From contig CAJVPJ010000275.1 of assembly GCA_910592205.1 (NCBI GenBank), positions 1 through 31,195 on the forward strand: a stretch of 31,195 nt of DNA, in the 5' to 3' direction. The notes below the pieces were generated by a model. That model was not told the origin of the DNA. It saw nothing but the letters and a program-made list of their open reading frames with translations, and searched no databases. The stretch comes from Paraglomus occultum. Taxonomy: Eukaryota > Glomeromycota > Glomeromycetes > Paraglomerales > Paraglomeraceae. How positions within the stretch are numbered: the first letter of the stretch is position 1; every line of letters starts with the position of its first letter. Below, piece by piece: positions 1-9,292 of the stretch. A program made the position numbers and the translations under genes.

Positions 1-803
1 ATTCACCAACACGTCTATTTTTATCACGATATGAGAACCACCAGCGACGACGTTCTCCCTGTTCGTTATTATAAGCTGTAGTCATCAAAGTAAGATCATT
101 CTGATAATTGTTACGCTCTTGAGTAAGTCGGTTAACTTGATTTCGTAAGTTATATCGCTCTTGGATAATTTGATTAACTTGATTCTGTAAGTTATCTCGT
201 TCTTGGGTAATCTGATTGACTTGGTCCTGAAAATCATTTTGGGTAAGCTGATTAACTTGATTTTGCAAAATGATATTCCGTTGTCTATAGAAATTAACAT
301 CCTGTTGTAACTGGACTATCTGATTATCTCTGTCATCTCGTTGAGCGATAACACCATCTATATCTTGGAATGCATTTTGGTAATTGAGACGGACAGCATT
401 CAAGGAACTTCTAATACCATTTATAATATTAATAGGGTTATTTAATGGTGTTCCAGCTCCTCTAATATGATTCTCAATGCGATTTAAGCCTCGATCAATT
501 TGTATAAAAAGGTCAAGATTCGCCATATCTATATCTTCCTCTTCTGAATTATATAAATTTGGAGAGCTTCTTCGGAAAGAAATAACTTTGAATCTATGCC
601 TTAGATTTTGAATCCGCTCTATCGATTCTTGTAATTGTTTCTCTATATTATCGATATAAGAAATCTTGTCTCGGACCTCCTTTTTAGCTTGATATAAGCT
701 TTTTTTAAGAAATGATAATTCTGATCTCAACTCCGCCTTTTCTTTCTCCGAAGCATTCTCAAGCTGTTCGATTGGGGGGTCGGGGTTTACGAAATGCCAT
801 GAT
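1..803 (-). pseudogene. Coiled-coil retroelement-type frame (partial, runs off left edge)
   Basis: A minus-strand frame is open without a stop from about 803 to the window edge at 1. The only in-frame ATG I find is at 526; upstream of it the frame stays open and strongly charged (PPIEQLENASEKEKAEL), so the start is either 526 or lost. After the ATG the protein reads MANLDLFIQIDRGLNRIENH, then a Gln/Asn/Arg-rich coiled coil in which a 14-residue unit of the type LQNQVNQIxQERxN recurs about four times (118-286). Just upstream, the frame KNKDRVSLL (about 810-840, minus) resembles RDGVPLL at the end of the retropepsin fragment near 13590, which suggests both belong to one retroelement family. A gag-like structural role is inference. 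The C-terminus lies outside the window. Confidence 0.5.
118..286 (-). repeat. 42-bp tandem repeat encoding a 14-residue heptad pair
   Basis: About four imperfect copies of a roughly 42-bp unit (ttaacttgatt..gtaagttatctcg on the plus strand) lie in tandem. Translated on the minus strand, each gives two heptads with the core NQVNQ. This is a coding repeat that lengthens the coiled coil. Two units are one codon shorter. Confidence 0.7.
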
Positions 804-910
804 TATTACGAAGTAATGAGACTCTGTCTTTATTTTTTATAGCATATTATATTGACTTATCTCTTGGCTTTCTGAAACATAGTTTATTGCTATAGTAAAA
901 TATATCGAAA

Positions 911-2620
911 ATGAGTAAATTGAGCAAGCCAATTATTAGAATTGATCCAAATGAGGAGTTAAACTTAATCTGTAAATTGCTTTTTTACCGACCTACAGGC
1001 TATCATTCCAACGGTCGAAAATTATATAAAGATCTCAAGAATGAAGGATATCGATTTCCGTTCAAAAAAGTACGTGAATGGTTGCATAACCAGAATGAAT
1101 GGCAAAAGTATGCTCCGACACCGAAAAATACTCCACGGGTAAGTTATGGAAAAATTCAAAAACCAAATTGTGTACATCAGTGCGATCTCTTATTTCTTAC
1201 GCATGACCACTACAAAAATAAAAAATGGATAGCAGTACTTAACATAATAGATGTGGCTAGCAGATTCAAAGCGAGTGTTCCTCTCACATCGAAGAATAGT
1301 TCCGAAGTTGCTAAAGCCTTTAAGAAAATTTATGATGATCCCAATAACCCTCTTACATATCCGACACTTCTACAATGTGATAACGGAAAAGAATGGGCAG
1401 GGCAGACAAGCCAACTAATGAAAGAACATGGTGTAGTAATTCGAGTTATTAGTCCGTATTCCCATCGTGGTACAGCCATCGTGGAACGCTTCAATAAAAC
1501 TCTAGCGGAAATACTATATAAAGTCCAGTATGCTGTCGAAAGTATAACTTCAAACCCTAAATTAATAAGAGAGTGGGTTAAGTATTTGCCAGAGGTTATC
1601 AATTACCTAAATAATTATCCGACACGTCTCATTCGAGCTCCAGGTTCATCAAAATGGGGTTTAGCTCCAGCAAAAGCTATCAAACTGGAACGAGTAGAAT
1701 CTAGGCCATCTACAAAGTACAAGCGTCCTGTTGGAAAAAATGAGGAAAATAGGCTGAAGAAAGGTGATACAGTTCGTTATCTGCTTGCCAATGCGGAGTG
1801 GGAAGGAGGCATGGAGAATCAGAAAAGGGCTACGTACCCAACGTTTTCACCTTCTTTACATAAAATCCGCAAAATTGTGGTAACGGAAAACGAACCGGTT
1901 TTATATTATCTCGGAAGCGATGATGATGAATATCCTCCAAAGCGGGGATTTGTGAGAGAGGAGCTCATGTACGTAGATTTAGAAAAACTTCAGTATCCGC
2001 CCCAGAGTATATTGGAAGGAAATACTCGTTCCAGGTCTGTTAATTTCATCCGTATTATTAATAAAATAGCTAAGGCGCAAGCTTATGCTGAGAAGCGCGG
2101 TGGGGAGTGTCTTGGTAAAACTGGTCATATAAATGGGTTCGACGTATATCTTTGGTCATGTGAAAACGGAAAGCATTAGTGGTATGCACCTTATAAGACC
2201 CAGAGCGCAAATTTGAATGGTGTCCAATTTGTTTCCACCATGCTGATGAGAGACGCTTGTAGATATATTTTCGAAGATCTGTTAGGTAAGAAATTTCCAT
2301 CCTGTAGACCGTCGTTTTTGAATGGGATGCAATTAGACGGGTATAATGAAGAATTAAAATTAGCATTCGAATTCCAGGGCATCCATCATTTTCATGTTGT
2401 TCCAAATCATTTTCACCCCAATGGCAAGGCCGACCTAGATTCACAAAGATTACGCGACCAAAAAAAGCGGAATATATGCAAGGAGCAAGGTATAAATCTT
2501 ATTGAAATACCGTATGATGCAGATTTATTTCCCTATATAAAAAGCAAATTACAAGAGAAAGGTTATCTATCAAACACAGATATAAATAGTGTGTCAAAAT
2601 TGGATAATTCGTCAGAATAA
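911..2620 (+). pseudogene. DDE integrase joined to treble-clef/PD-(D/E)xK-like nuclease, one TAG inside
   Basis: Two open stretches, 911-2176 and 2180-2620, share one frame and are separated only by a TAG at 2177-2179. Residues about 85-200 form a retroviral-type (rve) integrase core: D92 in HQCDLL, D157 in QCDNGKEW and E192 in VERFN give a D,D,E triad with the usual spacing of about 35. A basic region follows. After residue 380, a treble-clef-like segment (CLGKTGHIN..WSCENG) reads straight across the TAG into WYAPYKTQ, where the family pattern 'GHxWYA' would be expected. The part after the stop has a restriction-endonuclease-like core with LDGY and AFEFQG (Asp, then E-x-Q), as in Vsr-like nucleases attached to treble clefs. 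Integrases of this kind occur in Maverick/Polinton elements and retroelements. No intron is needed. The TAG suggests decay, but the remainder is clean. Confidence 0.8.
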
Positions 2621-2674
2621 AAATATATATATTTATAACGAAAAGATGTTATATTGTGTATTTGCTGTGGATGA

Positions 2675-3409
2675 GGTAAAAAATATCAGGGAGATAAAGA
2701 TGCACCAGCGTGGTCTTTTCGTATCGTAATGGCAGGGGCTAGTAATTCAGGTAAGACCAATATGAATTTAAACTTGCTAACAATGCCCAAATTTTATTAC
2801 ATGTTTAAGAAGAAAAAGTGTTCTAAGATAGGGAAACGCAATGTTAAATGCGATGATGTAGTTCTTTTCGGACATCATTTAAATGAGCCGAAATATAAAA
2901 TAGTTCGAGATTTTTATAAATATCTTGCCCAAGACAAATCAAAGCCCTATTATGAAGATGTCACATTTTCTACACTATCTCCTGATAAAATCCCAGATCC
3001 CAAAAAGTTTAATGCTAAAAGAAGTACATTAGCAATATTCAAAGATCTTTACTCTGACCCTCCAGCTATACAGAAGAAAATTATTCCATTTTTCACCTGA
3101 GGTCGTCATGAGAATATTTCCTCAATTTATGTTGCTCAGAAATTCCACAAAATCCCAATAGTAATAGATATTTGTGAAAATGCTACTCACATTGTTCTCT
3201 TTAACGGTGGGGGTTCTATTCGAAAACTTGCAGATATTATAAGTCCTTACTATTACCTTGATCGCATAATTGACGCGTCCAGTACATCAACTTTAGCTTT
3301 GTCTCGTCATAAAAGTCGATTAGTATATATGAATGATAAAAGACTTAATGTTCTTGCAAATAGAACCTCGGAAAAATTAGCAACTGCGGATCGCGTGATT
3401 TTTGTGTAA
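2675..3409 (+). pseudogene. A32-like (FtsK/HerA) DNA-packaging ATPase, interrupted
   Basis: From about 2675 the frame reads DKDAPAWSFRIVMAGASNSG, i.e. the beta-strand and Walker A (GASNSGKT) of packaging ATPases; it is not certain that the ATG at 2729 is the true start. The frame is stopped by TGA at 3098-3100 inside FFT-stop-GRHENISSIYVAQ and continues in the same frame to TAA at 3407-3409 (227 codons from 2729, counting the TGA and the final stop). The GRHxNIS..Y..Q segment is the sensor-like motif C-terminal to Walker B in A32-type ATPases. Walker B is expected at LAIFKDLYSD: the first acidic residue is Lys here (K105 counted from 2729), which should abolish hydrolysis. CGA to TGA would explain the stop. 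It lies 55 nt after the integrase-nuclease, on the same strand. The pair suggests a Maverick/Polinton-like or virus-derived element; I see no capsid gene beside it. Confidence 0.7.
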
Positions 3410-3903
3410 CTGTGATCGAAACGTAAATAATAATAAGGAAAGAATCGTCATTCCGTCTTTCTTTTAACCACTCACTTCGTTAACCGTCGAGTACGATTCC
3501 TTCAGTCGCCGAGTCTTATGTTGAGGAACTTGAGACCTGACTTATTTCAATCATCACTTTCGAGACCTTACGCAAACTCTTCACCTTCCCCCCACACGTC
3601 TCCCGAGAAAGTATCAGTATATGAGTAAGTAATTTAATAACGATTATTTGTTTTAAATAACATTATGCTAAACAAACTTGTAATTGATAGTTATTTTTGT
3701 TTGTGTCTTTATGGGAACAATAAAGTAAGTATTTAAGGAATAACTTGGGGTTAGTAGCTGTGGTTACACATGCCGTCAATTCTGCTGTCAATCAATTTTA
3801 ATTTGGTAAAATTCGGACTCTATTCTCTCAATAAATCACAGATGCATTGTTGTTTGTTATGCATTGTTTGATCAAGTTTTCAACATCTTTTCGATATTTG
3901 TAG
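3410..3903. other. Spacer without a recognised gene
   Basis: AT-rich DNA between the packaging ATPase and the next ATPase gene. I see no long frame, no inverted-repeat end and no RNA gene. It contains candidate donor sites (gtaagt near 3622 and 3723) and a tag at 3901-3903 that could be the acceptor of the downstream gene, so an upstream exon may be hidden here, but I could not identify one with a matching phase. Confidence 0.4.
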
Positions 3904-5347
3904 ACTGCTATATTGGCGAACATAATTGTAACTGGCCTTGTTGGTCTTATATCAGTGGACCTTCTATATGCTTGGTACCGAAACGTATGTAACGAACGTC
4001 TTCTCAACGAAACAGTGGAAAATGGCACTCGACCTGAAGCGGGAGTTTCAAGTGACAAGTTTATTTCTCGACCTGAAATTGTAGAACGCCTTAAAAGAAT
4101 TTTTCAACCCTATGAAGATCAATCGTATTATTACATGGTTTGCGGTGAACATGGAACTGGGAAAACTACGCTGACAAGGACTGCATCGAGTGAAGTTGGA
4201 CACGGAGTCATATACGTTGATGTTCCTGCGAATTTTAATGAATTAGGTGAAGCTTTCGGAAAGGCCATTAATTTTACATTTGAGGAACGGATTTCTTTTA
4301 CGAGACAGCTAATACGAAAAATATTAGGTGCGCGGTAAAGGTTCTTATCAAAATGAATTAAAAGTTTACATGCGCGAAATCAATTCCGTCGTCGATCGCA
4401 AATAACGGGTGAAACTAATGGTAAGTTTTCATCACTGCTTTATCGTTTAATAACAACTGTCTTTGATCCTTATTTTCCTTTTATAGATCAACCTAAGACT
4501 TCTGAATGGGAGAGAGCTCTAAAAGCCTTTAAACGTGCCTCTGCAGTATACAAAGCAAAGAATGGCAAACCACCGGTTATCGTTTACGATAATATTAGTC
4601 GATTGGTTTACAAAAATCCGGAAATCCTCGACATCCTTCAAGATGATGCCAAGGATAATGCCGATGACAGAAAATATATCGCTGTGTTTGTCAGCAGTGA
4701 AGGTTCGGTGCCTAGAAGAATGGAATGTAAGTACCGATGTGCTCTCGAAATTAGTATTATTTACATATTGTAATTCTTATTTTTAGCGCGTATGCCTGGT
4801 CACGTGCGAAACAACCAGTGATGGAAATCGGTGACCTTAGTAAGGAAGAATCAATGGAATACCTGACTAAAAAGCGCAAGATTAATGAAGTAGAAGCGAA
4901 AAATTTATATGAATTGGTTGGTAGTCGAATTATAGAGTTGAAGACTGTGGCAGATGATTTTGTGGCTGGACAATCCTTCGAAGGTAGGAATTGGTTTTAT
5001 TAATTTGCATCAGATTAATTTACTAACTCTTTCCTGCAGTCATTAGACAGCAAATCTTAACTAAAGTCGAGAAGAAATTTGATTATGCAAAGCTCCTTCC
5101 AGATCAAGCACTTCACGAAGCAGGAAAGCATGTTATCGGTGCATTGATTGATTCTAAGGAGATTCATACTAGTGTATTTAGAAAATTTATCGGTGATGAG
5201 AAATTCGGTGAAGTTTTAGGAGCTAACGTGTTTGCATATCATCCATCAAGAGATACCGTGACCTTTCAGTCTCAATCGATAGAATACTATATTCAGGAAA
5301 ACGCTAGTATATTCGGTAACACCCAAGAAGGAAAAAGGAAGATGTAA
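3904..5347 (+). pseudogene. AAA/archaeal-type P-loop ATPase family gene, frameshifted
   Basis: Exons: about 3904-4420, 4487-4726, 4787-4983 and 5040-5347; introns of 66, 60 and 56 nt with gtaag or gtagg donors and tag/cag acceptors, the last with a ttactaac branch site. The product has an N-terminal hydrophobic stretch (IIVTGLVGLISVDLLYAWY), Walker A GEHGTGKT (4144-4167), a Walker B-like VIVYDN, and a C-terminal ATPase helical region ending TAA at 5347. Lesions: the frame opens with TTG GCG at 3913 and has no ATG; a +1 shift near 4333 and a -1 shift near 4400 bracket a coding-like stretch (GSYQNELKVYMREINSVVD) in another frame; and a -1 shift near 4792 precedes GCC TGG TCA. The family appears amplified in Glomeromycotina; its function is unknown to me. 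A decayed copy is the best reading. Confidence 0.7.
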
Positions 5348-5540
5348 TCGAACAGTTGTAATCGATCGTATAATAAAACGATTTGGGATTTTGATTTTTT
5401 TCAAGTACCAAGTAATAAAGAGGAAATAGACGAAATAATTGAAATATGACATGCTTTCAAGGGAGGGAGTACGCGGATCCTGGGCATTTAATGCGAGTCC
5501 CTGCGACATATTGTTTTTACGATCCATAAACCAATTTGAT

Positions 5541-5858
5541 CTAAAGTACTAATATAACCATTCTTCTTTTAATATTTCTCTCATAAAACCCTTGTACCGT
5601 TGTCTTCTTAATATTTTCTCCCAATAAACGAATGTCCATAGCTACAGAAAGACACATCTCCTCCAAAGTATAATTATTTTCGGTCATGATCCGATCAAAA
5701 ATTTGCTTAAATTGACTCCAGACAGTCAAGCTAATACCCGTGAATGTTAATTGTCCCGAGCTTGCAGAGGAATGATTGGCAGCTTGACCTGCGGAATGAT
5801 TGGAAGCTTGACTCATCACGCTTTGTTGATCGAATTCAATCTCTTTGGTTCTTTGCAA
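5541..5858 (-). CDS. Hypothetical protein exon, Ser/Gln/Ala-rich N-terminus
   Basis: A 105-codon minus frame starts at an ATG (MQRTKEIEFDQQS). It has a low-complexity segment with a repeated ASNHS/AANHS unit, then a helical domain (SQFKQIFDRIMTENNYTLEE...LLGENIKKTTVQGFYERN). The second half looks like real protein and could be a small helical DNA-binding-like fold, but I do not recognise a family. The last codons (MVILVL, stop) look like intron read-through after ERNIKRR, so a further exon may lie below 5560. Its first 30 nt overlap the start of the plus-strand helicase remnant, so one of the two was probably truncated by insertion. Confidence 0.4.
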   Translation of the reverse strand: MQRTKEIEFDQQSVMSQASNHSAGQAANHSSASSGQLTFTGISLTVWSQFKQIFDRIMTENNYTLEEMCLSVAMDIRLLGENIKKTTVQGFYERNIKRRMVILVL

Positions 5859-6990
5859 TGAGACTAAAGCTAAAGTTGAAATATTGCAAAATTCAGGGCT
5901 TCGTGTATGTTATTATCAGGAAAATGAGGGTGATTTAGCTATACGTGACTGGGATGTTATTATTGTCCAAGTTGAAAGTACCCATCGTCTCAATTTCTAT
6001 GGAAAACGTTCTTACGTAGTTATCTTAGACGAAAATAATGCTATTATGCGTCAAATGTCTAGTGGAGTTCATGCGCGTGAATCTGAAAATGCTATGCGGG
6101 ATTTATTAAAATCGGCTGTTCATGTTATTTCTATGGATGCATTTGCAAACGAATCAACTTTAAACTTTTTGAGACAATATCGAGGTGGAGATATAAGAAT
6201 TTTTGATAACGAATATAAGCCACGTAAAGGTGAGACTGTTAAAATTCTTTACGATGATCGGAAGCTATACGTATGGGTCTTAAGATGCTTCAGGAAGGTA
6301 AACGAGTTGCTTTTTCAATGACCTCATGTAAAAAGGCACGAGCTTTGGCAAACCAAGCTTCCAAACTGCAAAAACCAGACGGCTCTCACGTTTTATCACG
6401 AGTTTATTTTGGCCAAATGGATGGAAAGCAACGGCAGGATGACTTTGCTGACATTGATGCTACTTGGAGTGGTCTTGATTGTGTGATTTATACAAGTATT
6501 GTAGAAGCTGGCATATCTTTTGAAATTTCCAATCATTTTGACGCAGTTATAGGAATAAGTAATATTAATACAGGAGCGCATGCTGAAGCTTTTACACAAA
6601 TGTTTTATCGAGTTTGTGATTGCCCATATCGTATTATTTCTCTCTATAATAGTAAAAAAAACTGGCATTTTCAAAGAACCAAATCGTGATCTCATTCGTG
6701 CTGAACTTTCTGCCCTGAGACCTGGCGACTTGCCAACTACTATAAAAGGACATTGTGAATGGAATAAAATAGCTGATTGTTATACTCTTGATTCATCACC
6801 AGCAGTAGAAACTTATATTGAGGTTGAATATCAAAGATGCTTATCTGCCAAATATTTTCCTGAAATTCTATGTAGTCTCATTGCTAGTACTGGTGCAACA
6901 CTTGAGTTAATTTCAGCAGAGGATACTGAAAAAGTCAACAGGAATAAAGTTTCTCATAATATTTTTATTACTAAAAACAATTTTCACTGA
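5830..6990 (+). pseudogene. UL9-like replication origin-binding helicase fragment
   Basis: Three overlapping plus frames form one protein. From about 5830 the first reads GLRVCYYQENEGDL, VVILDENNAIMRQM (a DExx-box-like motif II) and DAFANESTLNFL. The second (from about 6258) reads GKRVAFSMTSCKKARALA, VYFGQMDGKQRQ, DCVIYTSIVEAGISFE and EAFTQMFYRVCDCPYRI, the C-terminal helicase motifs. The third reads GIFKEPNRDLIRAELSALRP and runs to TGA at 6988-6990. The joins are a -1 shift near 6256 and a +1 shift in a run of eight A at 6653-6661; they compensate each other. There is no ATG at the 5' end, where a TGA lies at 5827, so the N-terminal helicase motifs including the P-loop are missing. The family is Herpes_ori_bp-like and greatly amplified in Glomeromycotina. 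This is a truncated, broken copy. Confidence 0.75.
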
Positions 6991-9292
6991 ATATCTTTAT
7001 ATATCAAATAAATCTTTCCAAGGTTCTAAAACATAGTCTGCATATTCCGACTTTTCAGTAAGATTGTGAACTGCATTTCAAATTTTTAAAGTCCTCTTTT
7101 TATCTGCTAATTGTTTCTAGTAATAGTACTAGTGAGACTTATTGAAAAATTGGACAGCAAACTTAATAACAGCAAAGAAATTCATGAGCAGTGAAATAAC
7201 GGAGAAAATTTTAGTTTAAATATTTTATTCATTTCTGTATAACTTGATCTTGGACAAGCAATTCATCCCTAGCATGGGCGGATATTAACTTCTGTAAAAC
7301 TCTGTACACCAAAGGCTTTCGAATCAGTCACCAGAGTAATGTAAGTTTATGACTTTTGGAAAATAAACTGCATTAACATTCCTTGAAATGCTGCATTGTT
7401 CTATCAGCGACTGCTGTAAGATCGAACACAAGACTCTTTTCTTGTTGTGCTATTGGGATTTGCAAACAAAAGTTTTAGTTCAGTTTGGGTTTTACGAGTA
7501 TTTCTATTGCTTTGGGTAAAAAATCATTAATCTTGGCTGCACGGAAGTTCCTGGATCTTATGGTTTAGCATTTGTCAAGCCTACAAATTCACGTACTATG
7601 TCTGATAAAAATCAGTACGTAATTCCTGTATTCGTCTTCGGGAAACGCTGGTATTTCGAAGCGCATTTGTAGTCAGGTTGTTATCCATCGCACTACACAA
7701 ATAGTGATCGAACGGCAACGAGAATTGAACTAATAATTAAAGTAAAATGTTAAACAAAAAGCCAACCTTTTATATTACTACGCTCTATCCCATGCGTTGT
7801 TATCTTTGATCGACTCTTCTACTATTATCGTTTCCCGTTTTATGTAGTTCAAAAGTGCAGCGTTACAAAGCCGGAAGATCGGCGAGGAACGGAGACCGCT
7901 CTGGGTTCGGTTTCTTGTCGAACGGTTTCGAGTTGTCGCTCATTTGTGTTGCGAGTAACATACTTTTTTTTGTGCATATTAAGTTTTCTCCATTTTAACG
8001 TCGCACGGTATACCATATAATGCTGGTATTTATAGGCGAGGATATTCCTTATAGGTAATTTCTTTATCTGGTTATTATTATTTTTTTAGTACCGTTTACT
8101 TTTAATAATGCTACAATCCTTGTAGACTTAGTATTAGCTATGTTTGCCATAGTATTAATAAAGGAATAGAAATAGTAATACTGTACGTCTCCACCACAGC
8201 TGTGCCACTAAATCAAAGATTTCTTAAGATTATCGGCTATAATCGGTAACCATCAGCAATTTTGACAAGATGTTCACTTTGTCTGATTTGTTGTAGCATG
8301 CTCCCATGTAATTGTTTTGGTTATTTTGAATTAGAAATAGTCAAGGTCGCACATGCACTAATAACGTTTAAATGTCTCAAAAGTATACCAGACGTTCCCA
8401 TAAAAACGGCGTGTTGTAACATACAGCAACATTCCAATTATTCTCCATCCATTGCTTCCGTATCTAAGCTAGCTTCACAATGCTTGAATTCTGATAATAT
8501 CGTTGATTGTTTACTTTTACATGTGTTTAATGTCTTCTTGGGTATACAGAACTCGTGAATTCTTTTTCGTGTTCGGTATATTCAAAACAAAACGCGTCTC
8601 TTTAAAAGTTGCATACGTGTTTATCCGCGTTATACTTACACAAGCATGTGGTCCTATGAATGAAAACGTGATAAGTTTCCATACATAAACTTACAATAGG
8701 GCACATGAAGAATGTAACACAACACATATCTTCTAGAATAATGCACCATATTTTATAAATTATTATTACTTCTTGCACCAGACATGTTCATATGTGATGT
8801 GTCCCGCAAACATTCGAATATGAGTGCAAAGGGGGACTCGTGAATACGATGTTACAGCGAGAAACTGTCAACATCATAATATCTTTGAGCTCTTGAATTT
8901 CTGCATTTCAGTACTTGTGACACTTTCCGACGCAGCATGCCTCCCCCCCAAAAATGTAACTGCGAGGAAATTCGTTGTACAATTAAATAAAGAGCTTTTT
9001 CTCTTTATGAATGCCGGGAGTGGGGAAAAATACCAAATGTAAAAATAACCGTATTAAAATATACAAGCTTTGTAATAAACGTAGGATTCAAATATCGCTC
9101 AAAACGACCTAACAATTTCCCGCGCTATCATGACAGATATACCGGATTAGGATAGAGAGATGCAAATCGGTTGGTTTTCACTGCATAAAAAAAAGACCTG
9201 ATCTTGGTTCTTTCGCTTATTCAACAGCCCGATTGAATACATTCTTACCTTCCTATACATAATAAATCTTTCATAGTCCCGCACACTCAATT
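6991..9292. other. Long intergenic region, no convincing gene
   Basis: About 2.3 kb of AT-rich DNA between the helicase remnant and the ING-type gene. Short frames exist (for example 8262-8558 plus and 8824-9042 plus), but they have cysteine-rich or random composition, no motif and no splice logic. The only structured item I see is the tRNA-Arg-like stretch at about 7640-7700. The last few hundred bases before 9293 presumably hold the ING gene promoter; no certain TATA element can be named. Confidence 0.5.
7640..7700 (-). ncRNA. Degenerate tRNA-Arg-like / SINE-head-like sequence
   Basis: On the minus strand, TAGTGCGATGGATAAC (7685-7695 and onward) matches the Pol III A box and D-arm of tRNA-Arg, and CTGACTACAAAT recalls the Arg(ACG) anticodon arm CTGACTACGAAT with one change. 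A B-box-like GCTTCGAAATACC follows at 7650-7662. The 3' half of the anticodon stem and the variable loop do not pair, so it is not a working tRNA. A tRNA pseudogene or a SINE head would explain it. Confidence 0.3.

Noticed and set aside
4335-4364. A 30-nt intron that would remove the stop in the ATPase gene
   Set aside because: Too short for a spliceosomal intron, and the alternative frame through this stretch is more protein-like; two indels explain it better.
8262-8558. 98-codon plus frame beginning MTRCSLCLICC
   Set aside because: Cysteine-rich random composition, no domain, no splice partner; AT-rich intergenic surroundings.
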